Of a stretch of DNA of 64,000 nucleotides, positions 51,734-60,144 are shown one piece after another; the stretch's first letter is position 1, and the number at the start of each line of letters is the position of its first letter. The stretch spans positions 1-64,000 of the forward strand of contig NZ_JAIVFS010000012.1 in assembly GCF_020829645.1 (NCBI RefSeq), read 5' to 3'. A model generated the notes under the pieces. It did no database searches. It had not been told where the DNA came from and saw nothing but the letters and a program-made list of their open reading frames with translations. Position numbers and translations under genes: made by a program. The DNA is from Nostoc mirabile CHAB5784. GTDB taxonomy: Bacteria > Cyanobacteriota > Cyanobacteriia > Cyanobacteriales > Nostocaceae.

Positions 51734-52042
51734 ATGGCGGACGCATTTGTTATTTCGGCGAACGCATTTGTTATTTCGGCGAACGCATTTGTTATTTCGG
51801 CGAACGCATTTGTTATTTCGGCGAACGCATTTGTTATTTCGGCGAACGCATTTGTTATTTCGGCGAACGCATTTGTTACTTCGGCGAACGCATTTGTTAC
51901 TTCGGCGAACGCATTTGTTACTTCGGCGAACGCATTTGTTATTTCGGCGATCGCATTTGTTACTTCGGCGAACGCATTTGTTACTTCGGCGAATGCATTT
52001 GTTACTTCGGCGAATGCATTTGTTACTTCGGCGTGTCTATAA
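51734..52042 (+). other. Tandem array, 14 x 21 bp, with an ATG-led 102-aa frame
   Basis: The array is 51737-52030, with units GCGAACGCATTTGTTATTTC plus G. An ATG at 51734 reads it in frame as DAFVISA-NAFVISA heptads (14 units), ending in CL and a stop. The opposite strand is also open. No good ribosome site precedes the ATG, so coding status is uncertain. The units vary mainly at one Ile/Thr position (TTATTTC to TTACTTC); one unit has changed GCGAACGC to GCGATCGC, creating a HIP1 site. Confidence 0.6.
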
Positions 52043-52490
52043 CGCACCCTACGAAACTACTAGAATTGAAACCTATGCTGGTCATACTTATGTGTACACC
52101 GTAGCCCGAAGAGCGGGGAGGCGAGACTTTGACGTAAGTCAAAGGCGGGGTGGGGTTCTTATTTTGGATTTATGCAAGAAGTCTACTATTAAATTATTAC
52201 CCATTAATTGTCAGTTTACGCTAATTGAAGTTTTGTGGTTCGTTCCTTTACCCTTCAAACTTCGCTTGACGAACTGCTAGTGCAGGTTCTAGCTAGGGCA
52301 AATTTCTGGGTAAGTGTTTACTCTGGAGGTTATATTCAGCCTTGAAATTAATTGTCAGCATAACGTGTAATCTCTGCTCAATGTATACAAATGTTAAGTA
52401 AATGCACTCCCCAGCAGCGAAACAAAGCAAGCGTTATACTTTTGGGAAAAGGCTTGTTTTAACCTCTGCTTTTAACATTTTCATAAATCA
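52043..52490. other. Gene-free stretch after the 14-unit array
   Basis: 448 bases. It holds a GC-rich repeat block at 52101-52155 (GAGCGGGGAGGCGAGAC, AAGGCGGGGTGGGGTTC). The remainder is the leader of the phosphoesterase gene, with no recognised site. Confidence 0.5.
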
Positions 52491-53615
52491 ATGGCTCTCA
52501 ATTTTCGCTTTGCGGTAGTCAGCGACTTACACCTGGCACTCCCCCACACAATTTGGGATCATCCCAACCGATTCCACCTAGTAGAAGTCAGTATCTCGGC
52601 GTTTAAAAGTGTACTAGAACATTTAACACAACTCGATTTAGATTTCTTGTTGTTGCCAGGAGATTTAACCCAGCACGGTGAACCAGAGAACCACGCCTGG
52701 TTGCAACAATGTTTAGCCCAGCTACCTTTTCCCGTCTATGTTGTTCCTGGCAATCATGACGTTCCTGTGCTGTTGGCTGATCAGCAATCAATTGCTTTTG
52801 CGGATTTTCCCTACTATTACACTAAGTTTGGCTACGAAGATCCCCAGCAGATTTACTACAGTCGTCAGTTATTGCCTGGAGTTAAGCTAATTGGACTGAA
52901 TTCTAACTCCTTTAATGACCAGGGGGAGCAGGTGGGGTGTTTAGATGCCAAACAGCTACGGTGGTTAGAAGAGGTGCTGGCGGCATCTGCTGATGAATTA
53001 GTTCTAGTGATGGTGCATCATAATGTAGTGGAGCATTTGCCCAATCAATCGAACCATCCACTAGCAAATCGGTACATGTTGTCCAATTCAGCAGAACTAT
53101 TGCAGTTGCTAAGGCGCTATGGAGTCAAACTAGTATTTACAGGACATTTGCACGTTCAGGATATTGCTTACTCAGATGGAGTATATGATATTACCACTGG
53201 CTCTTTAGTGAGCTATCCTCACCCTTATCGGGTGCTAGAGTTTCATCGGGATAACCAAGGTAAAGAATCGTTGCAAATTATATCCCATCGGGTAGAGTCA
53301 GTGCCTGATTTCCCCGACTTGCAACAATCATCGCGGCAGTGGATGGGCGATCGCTCTTTCCCCTTCCTAATTAAGCTACTAACTCACTCTCCATTAAACT
53401 TACCATTATCACAGGCAAAAACATTAGCTCCTAGTTTGCGCGAGTTCTGGGCAACTATTGCCGATGGAGATGCAGTATTAGATTACCCCCACTTTCCGCT
53501 AGAAGTGAGGCGTTACATTCAGTCCTATGGTGCATTGGCGCAGCCCAACCCAGGTATGGCTACTAATGCAACTCTGACGCTGATTGATAATAACAGCACG
53601 CTTTTACTGGGTTAG
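52491..53615 (+). CDS. Metallophosphoesterase (CpdA-like), 374 aa
   Basis: Binuclear-metal phosphoesterase. Metal ligands are visible in order: Asp-His in VVSDLHLALPH, the GDLTQHG motif, GNHDVP, VHHNV and GHLHVQD. This order fits class III cyclic-nucleotide phosphodiesterases, but other substrates are possible. The C-terminal 120 residues beyond the catalytic domain are of unknown role. Cytoplasmic; single gene. Confidence 0.86.
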   Translation: MALNFRFAVVSDLHLALPHTIWDHPNRFHLVEVSISAFKSVLEHLTQLDLDFLLLPGDLTQHGEPENHAWLQQCLAQLPFPVYVVPGNHDVPVLLADQQSIAFADFPYYYTKFGYEDPQQIYYSRQLLPGVKLIGLNSNSFNDQGEQVGCLDAKQLRWLEEVLAASADELVLVMVHHNVVEHLPNQSNHPLANRYMLSNSAELLQLLRRYGVKLVFTGHLHVQDIAYSDGVYDITTGSLVSYPHPYRVLEFHRDNQGKESLQIISHRVESVPDFPDLQQSSRQWMGDRSFPFLIKLLTHSPLNLPLSQAKTLAPSLREFWATIADGDAVLDYPHFPLEVRRYIQSYGALAQPNPGMATNATLTLIDNNSTLLLG

Positions 53616-53742
53616 GAGTGATGAGTGTCCGTGTGAAGGTAACTTTTTTGTCTCGGTTAAGAGGTTGGTGACTTTTTAGATAGCGATCGCTCTTACCATA
53701 ATTCTCCTATCAAAACTCACCAAGACGCGGGCAACTCCTGTA

Positions 53743-53792
53743 AAGACGCGATTAATAGCGTCTCTCTTGTACAGACGCGATTAATCGCGTCT
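53743..53792. terminator. Palindromic repeat at the end of the deaminase gene
   Basis: AGACGCGATTAATCGCGTCT (53773-53792) is a perfect 20-bp palindrome, with a near copy, AGACGCGATTAATAGCGTCT, just before it. The stop of the minus-strand deaminase gene lies at its right edge. It may act as a transcript end, though it is also a common dispersed repeat type. Confidence 0.5.
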
Positions 53793-54222
53793 AATTACCG
53801 ATATCTTCATTCCAAAGTTCCGGGTTAGTTTCAATAAACTCACTCATCATTTGTTCGCAATCGTCAAGATTAAGATCAATTACTTCCACACCGTGAGATA
53901 CCATAAATTCTTTAGCACCAGGAAAAGTTCTGGATTCTCCGACGATGACTTTCTTAATGCCAAATTGTACCACTGCCCCAGCGCACAGGTAGCACGGCAT
54001 TAAAGTTGAATAGAGTGTAGTACCTCTGTAGCTGCCAACTCTCCCAGCATTGCGGAGACAATCGATTTCCGCGTGAGTGACAGGATCTGCGTCTTGCACA
54101 CGTTTATTGTGTCCTCTGCCGAGAATTTTGCTATCCTTGACGAGAACTGAACCAATGGGAATTCCACCTTCTTGTCTGCCTTGTTTTGCTTCTTGAATAG
54201 CAGCTTCCATAAACTCATCCAT
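53791..54222 (-). CDS. Cytosine deaminase (yeast Fcy1-type), 143 aa
   Basis: Zinc-dependent deaminase of the CDA fold, probably converting cytosine to uracil. The zinc site is HAEIDCLRNAGR (His and catalytic Glu) and TLMPCYLCAGAVVQFG (two Cys). The C-terminal region VSHGVEVIDLNLDDCEQMMS resembles fungal-type cytosine deaminase more than TadA. The ATG at 54220-54222 follows AGGAGAATTAAT, which fixes the start; a longer frame begins at 54249. It is divergent from a nucleoside hydrolase gene 15 bases away. Confidence 0.82.
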   Translation of the reverse strand: MDEFMEAAIQEAKQGRQEGGIPIGSVLVKDSKILGRGHNKRVQDADPVTHAEIDCLRNAGRVGSYRGTTLYSTLMPCYLCAGAVVQFGIKKVIVGESRTFPGAKEFMVSHGVEVIDLNLDDCEQMMSEFIETNPELWNEDIGN

Positions 54223-54237
54223 ATTAATTCTCCTTTT

Positions 54238-55161
54238 ATGACAAAACAACTAGTATTAATGGATCACGATGGCGGTGTAGATGATTATTTAGCAACTATG
54301 TTGCTGTTGACGATGGATCATATTGAACTCCTTGGTGTAGTCGTCACTCCAGCAGATTGCTACATTCAACCAGCTGTTAGCGCCACACGTAAAATTATAG
54401 ATTTGATGGGATTTTCTCATATCCCGGTAGCAGAAAGCACTGTGCGCGGTATCAATCCATTTCCTACTCTCTATCGCCGTGATTCGTTTATCGTTGACCA
54501 TCTCCCCATTCTCAATCAAAGCGAAACCATTACTACGCCCTTGGTTGCCGAAACAGGTCAAGATTTCATAATCAAGGTGTTGCGGGAGGCATCAGACCCC
54601 GTAACGTTGATGGTAACTGGCCCTTTGACCACAGTAGCAGTGGCTTTAGACAAAGCACCAGACATTGAAGCCAAGATTCACAAAATTGTGTGGATGGGGG
54701 GTGCGTTGAATGTCGGTGGTAATGTGGAAAAAAGTTTGGAAGCAGGACAAGATGGTTCTGCCGAATGGAATGTTTATTGGGATGCGGTTTCAGCAGCGCG
54801 GGTATGGCAAACCCAAATTGAAATTATTATGTGTCCTTTGGATTTAACTAACAATGTCCCAGTCACATCGGAGTTAGTATACAAAATGGGACGACAACGC
54901 CACTATCCCATCTCTGATTTAGCCGGACAATGTTATGCACTAGTTATCCCCCAAGATTATTATTTTTGGGATGTCTTAGCAACAGCTTATCTTGGACATC
55001 CAAACTTTTATCAGTTGCGCGAATGGGAAACAGAAATTATTACCACTGGTATTAGTCAAGGGCGTACTAAAGTAGTTTCTGGTGGTCGTAAAATATATGC
55101 AATGGATAAGGTAGATAAAGATGCTTTTTACGCTTACATTTTGCAACAATGGGCAAGATAA
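54238..55161 (+). CDS. Inosine-uridine-preferring nucleoside hydrolase, 307 aa
   Basis: Cleaves nucleosides to base plus ribose. The calcium-binding DHDGGVDDYLATMLLL sits at the N-terminus (the DxDxxxDD-type signature with a His in place), with VTGPLTTVAVALDKAPDI and the WMGGALNVGGNVEKS loop, then SAEWNVYWDAVSAARVW with the conserved Asn/Asp region. Start is the ATG at 54238. With the divergent cytosine deaminase it suggests a pyrimidine salvage pair sharing one promoter region. Confidence 0.88.
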   Translation: MTKQLVLMDHDGGVDDYLATMLLLTMDHIELLGVVVTPADCYIQPAVSATRKIIDLMGFSHIPVAESTVRGINPFPTLYRRDSFIVDHLPILNQSETITTPLVAETGQDFIIKVLREASDPVTLMVTGPLTTVAVALDKAPDIEAKIHKIVWMGGALNVGGNVEKSLEAGQDGSAEWNVYWDAVSAARVWQTQIEIIMCPLDLTNNVPVTSELVYKMGRQRHYPISDLAGQCYALVIPQDYYFWDVLATAYLGHPNFYQLREWETEIITTGISQGRTKVVSGGRKIYAMDKVDKDAFYAYILQQWAR

Positions 55162-55190
55162 AAAACTAAAAAATTAGATGGCGTGGATAC

Positions 55191-55451
55191 TCAAACTTGT
55201 ACCTGCACAATAAAATCCTCAACTTGTCTGATTCGATCCCAATCAATGGCAGCAACCCACAACTTCTCCTCTTCAGAGAACTGCACCACTCCATCAACTT
55301 CCAAATCCTCGCTATATACCGTGAGTAATTGCCCATCTTGTAGCTCAATACTTTGATTCGCCAAGTCTTCGATTGTACCAATACAGTTCAAACGCAAACG
55401 CCCTTCAGCATCAGTATTATGAAAATCTGCAAAAACTCTAGGGGTAATCAT
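55191..55451 (-). CDS. Hypothetical protein, 86 aa
   Basis: Family not recognised. It begins MITPRVFADFHNTDAEGRLR and has an acidic character, with IELQDGQLLTVYSEDLEVDG and WVAAIDWDRIRQVEDF. No signal peptide or membrane helix. It lies 15 bases downstream of the 109-residue gene and is surely co-transcribed with it. The small acidic product could be an immunity or antitoxin-like partner, but this is only from context. Confidence 0.6.
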   Translation of the reverse strand: MITPRVFADFHNTDAEGRLRLNCIGTIEDLANQSIELQDGQLLTVYSEDLEVDGVVQFSEEEKLWVAAIDWDRIRQVEDFIVQVQV

Positions 55452-55466
55452 TCTAGGTGATCCAAA

Positions 55467-55796
55467 CTATAACTGCTGCTTTGCTGGATTTGGAACAGTA
55501 GGTGTAAGGAGTTGACTAACTTGCTGCGGGTTTAAACCCCTTAATGTTGCATGATTAGCACTTCTACCGGATGTTCGGATTACATCACTACCTGCTTGGC
55601 GAACCTCGCCAACTGTTGTTACACCAATCTGCCCATGAGGAATACTCGATGCCAACTCCGCTACTGACGATCCTACTGCACATTCCACAGAAATTCCTGT
55701 TATGCCACTGGGATGAGTAGCTATTCCACGTCGAATATCCTCTGGACGATTACGCCCTCCCCGAACTACCAATGCTTCATCTGGAATTATTGTCAC
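55467..55796 (-). CDS. Hypothetical protein, 109 aa
   Basis: Family not recognised. MTIIPDEALVVRGGRNRPED is followed by VSVECAVG-like text (GISVECAVGSSVAELASSIP), HGQIGVTTVGEVRQAGSDVI and ATLRGLNPQQVSQLL. I recall similar cyanobacterial proteins with an 86-residue neighbour, again without function. It lies 201 bases downstream of the TIR gene on the same strand and 15 bases before the next small gene. Confidence 0.55.
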   Translation of the reverse strand: MTIIPDEALVVRGGRNRPEDIRRGIATHPSGITGISVECAVGSSVAELASSIPHGQIGVTTVGEVRQAGSDVIRTSGRSANHATLRGLNPQQVSQLLTPTVPNPAKQQL

Positions 55797-55997
55797 AAGT
55801 GTAGTGTTTTTGATTAAAGATTAGAATTTGGCAGGTACTTCATGGATTGCATTGGATGCTACAAATTTAAAGAATAGTTAAGCTATGCGTAACTATAAGA
55901 ATCCTAATCATTTATAATAAAAAGATAGCTGAAAAGCTTAAAAAATCGTACTTTTAATCTCCGTATTTTATCAAGTTTGAATTTGGATTTCCATCTG

Positions 55998-57359
55998 CTA
56001 TTTAGGTGTCGCCATTAAGTAAAGAAGTTTGTCATTAAAATGAAGCTCCTGCAATTCAGGAGGTGGAGGAACAAGCGGTGGGCCTTCTATGATTACAGGA
56101 ATAATTTCGGGGGAACGCAATCCATCAGATCCTTGTCGTTTAAGGGCATATAATACTTCTTTAAGCACCCACGGCGATTCTTTAGCAGCAGTAGACCAAA
56201 ATAGTAGGAAGAGATCACACTCATCAATGTTGCGATAAAGTTCTTTTTCCCAACGATCGCCAGGTTCTAAATTAAGAATATCTTGAAAAATTGTAATGCC
56301 ACTTACAGCGACTCCCTGAACCCTTTTAAGAACTTCTATCCGATCTTTAGAAGAATAAGAGACGAATGCTTTTCTATAATGTCTAGCGATATCTCCTACA
56401 AGTTGAGGATCTTTGGATGTAGAAGATGCAGAAGGAATAATCGATAGCTTGAATTTTAGATGACCAAGGGGAATTGTATTTTGGCTTACAGTAACAGTTC
56501 CAATTACTGTTTTCTGAATGATATCAGCAGGAACCGTTACTCCAAATTGAATAGAATCTGCTCTACCATTCCAACTCAACCGTTGAATCGGCTCGTCCAC
56601 TTCTAGTTTTGGAATAAATAAGTTAAAAGTGAGTTCACTTCCCCGTTTAATAGGTACTCCTAAAGTTTTTGCTCCTAACTGTTTAGCTTCAGGATCAAAT
56701 TGTTGAGCATACTGTTTGGCAAATTCAACTTGTTCAGGAAGATGAACAAAGACTTGGACGAGAAACATATCGTCTGGAGTTACACAAGAAGGACTGAACA
56801 CACTACAATCGACCAAATCTTTCGTTATATCAGCAGGCTGTGAAGATCGTTCTTGAATAGTTGGGGTTTTTTGTAGCTGCGCTTTTAACTGCTTAATAAC
56901 TTCTTCTTCAACCTTGATATCGCCGCCACCCCTACTTAACTCATTCACTGTAACAATAATATTATTTAATTCATTCACTCCAACAATATTTTTACTATTT
57001 GGTTCTACCTTTAAATCAATGGGTTTACCACTCAAACTAGCATCCGAAAATTCAGTTTTTTGAGGTTTTTTTATATCTCGCGGTGGTTGCGGTTTCTTCT
57101 TCTTCCAAGCAGATATTTCAATATAATTCTTACGGACAAACCATGTATCTTTGCCCTTGATAGAGTTTTTCAAGGTAATTCTGTAATATTCTTCCTCCTC
57201 AACATAAGAAATCACCTCCAAGACACTTTTGCCTCGAATGAGAACTTTTTCATCTTCAGCTAGTTCCGCTAACTCACTTGGATAAAGTTTTAGGAAAGTA
57301 TCAGAAGTTACTGTAAAGACAAAGTTTGGAGATGTGGGAAATTTGCGAATAAACACCAT
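55998..57359 (-). CDS. TIR protein with N-terminal SH3-like and beta-sandwich-like regions, 453 aa
   Basis: The N-terminal 90 residues resemble a small beta-barrel (LKLYPSELAELAEDEKVLIR, WFVRKNYIEI), then a low-complexity linker and a coiled segment, a middle beta-rich region (CVTPDDMFLVQVFVHLPEQV, LTFNLFIPKLEVDEPIQRLS), and a C-terminal TIR domain from about 330: FVSYSSKDRIEVLKRVQGVA, NIDECDLFLLFWSTAAKESP, then WVLKEVLYAL. The presumed catalytic Glu in LKEVLYAL is present. It is therefore a candidate NADase effector with a sensor region. Third TIR protein of the window; not close to the first two in architecture. Confidence 0.78.
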   Translation of the reverse strand: MVFIRKFPTSPNFVFTVTSDTFLKLYPSELAELAEDEKVLIRGKSVLEVISYVEEEEYYRITLKNSIKGKDTWFVRKNYIEISAWKKKKPQPPRDIKKPQKTEFSDASLSGKPIDLKVEPNSKNIVGVNELNNIIVTVNELSRGGGDIKVEEEVIKQLKAQLQKTPTIQERSSQPADITKDLVDCSVFSPSCVTPDDMFLVQVFVHLPEQVEFAKQYAQQFDPEAKQLGAKTLGVPIKRGSELTFNLFIPKLEVDEPIQRLSWNGRADSIQFGVTVPADIIQKTVIGTVTVSQNTIPLGHLKFKLSIIPSASSTSKDPQLVGDIARHYRKAFVSYSSKDRIEVLKRVQGVAVSGITIFQDILNLEPGDRWEKELYRNIDECDLFLLFWSTAAKESPWVLKEVLYALKRQGSDGLRSPEIIPVIIEGPPLVPPPPELQELHFNDKLLYLMATPK

Positions 57360-57460
57360 AATAATTAACCTTTAGATTATTAATAAGTTAGAAAATTTAA
57401 ACCTAAGAAGAGAGCCGCTACAGTTCCCGCCACAGAAACTTTACCTTGAATAATTTTTTA

Positions 57461-57931
57461 TCAAACTAATTCTACAGGAATTAATAGAACTTCAATCTCT
57501 TCTGTAATATCTAGTTGTTGCTCTCCAACTTTGCTCACATTCTCTGCTAAAAATAAATGTATTTGATTAGTATCTTTACTCGGTTTATCATATAAAGTTG
57601 CGATTTTTCTAATTTTTTGAGGAATATAACCAGTCTCTTCTTTCAGTTCTCTAATTGCCGCTACTTCTGCATTCTCTTTTGTCGGGTCAAAATTACCTGC
57701 TGGCAGTTCTAAGAAAAATTCACCTACTGCATGTCTGTATTGCTGGACAAAAATTATTTCTTTGCTAGTAGTAATAGGTAAAACCATCGCAACGTCTGGT
57801 TTAAGACTGACAAAATAATCATCTATAATTTTACCATTGGGTAATTCTATTTCATCTTGCCTCACCTGACACCAAGGATGATCTAAAACCATTTTTGATT
57901 TCCAAATCTTCCATTTTTTTAAGTCGTTCAT
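57461..57931 (-). CDS. NUDIX hydrolase (ADP-ribose pyrophosphatase type), 156 aa
   Basis: The Nudix box is LPAGNFDPTKENAEVAAIRE followed by LKEETGY, with one extra residue between the first Gly and Glu compared with the strict consensus. YRHAVGEFFLELPAG before it is typical of ADP-ribose or nucleotide-sugar hydrolases. Cytoplasmic. It lies about 100 bases downstream of the TIR gene on the same strand as that group but upstream in transcription; whether it handles ADP-ribose made by TIR activity is speculation. Confidence 0.84.
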   Translation of the reverse strand: MNDLKKWKIWKSKMVLDHPWCQVRQDEIELPNGKIIDDYFVSLKPDVAMVLPITTSKEIIFVQQYRHAVGEFFLELPAGNFDPTKENAEVAAIRELKEETGYIPQKIRKIATLYDKPSKDTNQIHLFLAENVSKVGEQQLDITEEIEVLLIPVELV

Positions 57932-58058
57932 AAATAAAAATAATGTATAAAACCTTTAGTCATCAAGCAATGAATGTAAAAAAGTATAACAGATGCATCT
58001 GATCATCTAAACTTTGAACTTACACTAGCTTTTGCATAACATAATATGTATAACAAGT

Positions 58059-59114
58059 ATGCAAATAAATATAAATTTATTTACAGTAAACAAAAGGTTT
58101 CCCTTGACTATTAGTCGGGGTACAACGGCACAGACAACTAATGTATGGGTGAGAATTTCACAAGATGGGATCGAAGGCTGGGGAGAAGCATCGCCATTCG
58201 GTGTGGGTAATCATCGGCAATCAACTGATACGATCAAAGACGCTCTAGAGCAAGTTGTGCCACTGTTGGAAGTATTCAGCCCCTTACAGCGACAGGAAAT
58301 TGAGCAAGTTTTAACACAAAACCAGGTTCCTTCTGCTGCTAGAGCGGCGTTAGATATGGCAATGCACGACTGGTTGGGTAAGCGCGTAGGATTACCCTTG
58401 TGGCAAATTTGGGGACTCGATCGCAACCAAATAGTACCGACTTCTGTCACAATTGGGATTAATTCACCTGAAGGAGCCAAGGCTAGAGCGCGAGACTGGT
58501 TACAATTTACTGATGTCCGCCTTTTCAAGGTGAAGCTAGGTAGTCCAGATGGGATAGATGCAGATAAAAAAATGCTCTTAGCAGTACGAGAAGAAGCACC
58601 GGAACCAGAATTATTTGTTGATGCTAATGGGGGTTGGAGTTTAGAAGATGCGATCGCAATGTGCAATTGGCTAGCTAATTTAGGTATAAAATATGTAGAA
58701 CAGCCATTGCCACGGGGGCAGGAAAAAAGTTTAGCAAAACTTAAAGAACACTCTCCCCTGCCCATCTTTATCGATGAAAGTTGCTTCACAAGCTCCGATA
58801 TTCCCCATTTGGCAAACTACGTGGATGGTATCAATATCAAACTGATGAAATCAGGGGGACTAACCGAAGCAATGCGAATGGTACATACAGCGCGAGCATA
58901 TCGGTTGCAAGTAATGTTCGGTTGCTATTCTGACAGTTCACTAGCTAATACAGCAGCATTACAGCTAGCGCCACTAGCTGATTATCTAGATTTAGACAGT
59001 CACCTCAATTTAGTCAATGATCCCTTTACGGGTGCATTGCTAATAAAAGAAGGGAGAGTTTTGCCAAACGATTTACCAGGCTTGGGGGTAGAACAGAGTG
59101 CGTCTATCACCTAA
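58059..59114 (+). CDS. Enolase-superfamily dipeptide epimerase / DgcA-like racemase, 351 aa
   Basis: Acid sugar/amino-acid racemase fold. Catalytic lysines lie in LFKVKLGS (K-x-K), metal ligands in LFVDANGGWS, KYVEQPLPRG and PIFIDESCF, and the second Lys in GINIKLMKSGGLTEAMRM. Members epimerise L-Ala-D/L-Glu dipeptides; when paired with a DUF1611 gene, as here, the better-known role is the N-acetyl-D-glutamate racemase step of the DgcN-DgcA route. The ATG at 58059 is chosen. The next gene overlaps by 17 bases. Confidence 0.87.
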   Translation: MQININLFTVNKRFPLTISRGTTAQTTNVWVRISQDGIEGWGEASPFGVGNHRQSTDTIKDALEQVVPLLEVFSPLQRQEIEQVLTQNQVPSAARAALDMAMHDWLGKRVGLPLWQIWGLDRNQIVPTSVTIGINSPEGAKARARDWLQFTDVRLFKVKLGSPDGIDADKKMLLAVREEAPEPELFVDANGGWSLEDAIAMCNWLANLGIKYVEQPLPRGQEKSLAKLKEHSPLPIFIDESCFTSSDIPHLANYVDGINIKLMKSGGLTEAMRMVHTARAYRLQVMFGCYSDSSLANTAALQLAPLADYLDLDSHLNLVNDPFTGALLIKEGRVLPNDLPGLGVEQSASIT

Positions 59115-60144
59115 TCAACGAGTAGCTATCTTGTTACATGAGGGAATTACTGGGCATCACGGCAAAACAGGGTTAGCAATTTTACGTTACAGTGAAGCCC
59201 CAATCGTAGCCGTAATCGATCGCGAGTGTGCTGGCAAATCCCTACCAGAATTAACAAATATCAAGCGTGATGTGCCTATAGTGGCATCGGTAGCCGCAGC
59301 CCTTGAATACAAGCCAGAAGTCTTAGTAATAGGCATTGCTCCAGGAGGTGGTGCTGTACCAGATGATTACTGGTTGGAAATTAAAGGCGCTCTAGAAGCT
59401 GGAATGTCGCTGTTAAATGGTTTACATACACCAATGGCGAACATACCAGAGTTAAATGCACTGCTCAAACCAGGACAAGTAATTTGGGATGTACGCAAAG
59501 AGCCGCCTAATATAAGTGTTGCTAGTGGAATGGCACGCACCCTTTCCTGTCGGCGGGTTTTGACAGTAGGAACCGACATGGCGATCGGTAAAATGTCAAC
59601 TAGTCTAGAGTTACATTGGGCAGCAAAACAGCGAGGCTGGCCTTCTAAATTCCTCGCCACCGGTCAAACTGGGGTGATGTTAGAAGGGGACGGCGTGGCT
59701 TTAGATGCCGTGCGGGTAGACTTTGCCGCCGGTGCTGTGGAACAGATAGTTATGCGCTATGGCAAAAACTACGACATTTTGCACATTGAAGGACAAGGTT
59801 CACTGCTACACCCTGGTTCAACGGCAACCTTACCCCTAATCCGTGGTTCGCAACCAACCCACCTGCTGTTAGCACATCGCGCAGGACAAGTTCATGTACG
59901 TAATCATCCCCATGTACTAATTCCACCTTTACCAGAGGTGATTCGGCTTTATGAAACTGTTGCTAGTGCCGGTGGTGCTTTTGGAAGTGTTCCTGTAGTT
60001 GGTATAGCGCTGAACACAGCTCATCTAGATGAAGTTGCGGCTCAGGAAAGCATCGCTCAAACAATAGCAGAAACCGGGCTACCTTGCACCGATGTCGTCC
60101 GCTTTGATGCCAATGTGCTATTGGATGCAGTGATGAAAAATTAG
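59098..60144 (+). CDS. DUF1611 protein, DgcN-like N-acyltransferase, 348 aa
   Basis: The C-terminal P-loop-type domain has LTVGTDMAIGKMSTSLELHW and ATGQTGVMLEGDGVALDAVR, plus DILHIEGQGSLLHPGS; the N-terminal part is Rossmann-like (PIVAVIDRECAGKSLPEL). In DgcN this fold N-acetylates D-glutamate. Start GTG at 59098 inside the previous gene's end (17-base overlap), so expression is coupled. The pair would convert D-Glu via N-acetyl forms. Function is inferred by operon and family. Confidence 0.82.
   Translation: MRLSPNQRVAILLHEGITGHHGKTGLAILRYSEAPIVAVIDRECAGKSLPELTNIKRDVPIVASVAAALEYKPEVLVIGIAPGGGAVPDDYWLEIKGALEAGMSLLNGLHTPMANIPELNALLKPGQVIWDVRKEPPNISVASGMARTLSCRRVLTVGTDMAIGKMSTSLELHWAAKQRGWPSKFLATGQTGVMLEGDGVALDAVRVDFAAGAVEQIVMRYGKNYDILHIEGQGSLLHPGSTATLPLIRGSQPTHLLLAHRAGQVHVRNHPHVLIPPLPEVIRLYETVASAGGAFGSVPVVGIALNTAHLDEVAAQESIAQTIAETGLPCTDVVRFDANVLLDAVMKN

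Noticed and set aside
51737-52030. CRISPR-like array
   Set aside because: The 21-bp units are directly adjacent with no unique spacers, and no cas gene is nearby. The same holds for 32149-32400 and 50287-50433.
51718-52047. Minus-strand 109-aa frame over the 21-bp array
   Set aside because: It is the mirror reading of the same tandem repeat with no start signals; any multiple-of-three repeat without stops gives such frames.
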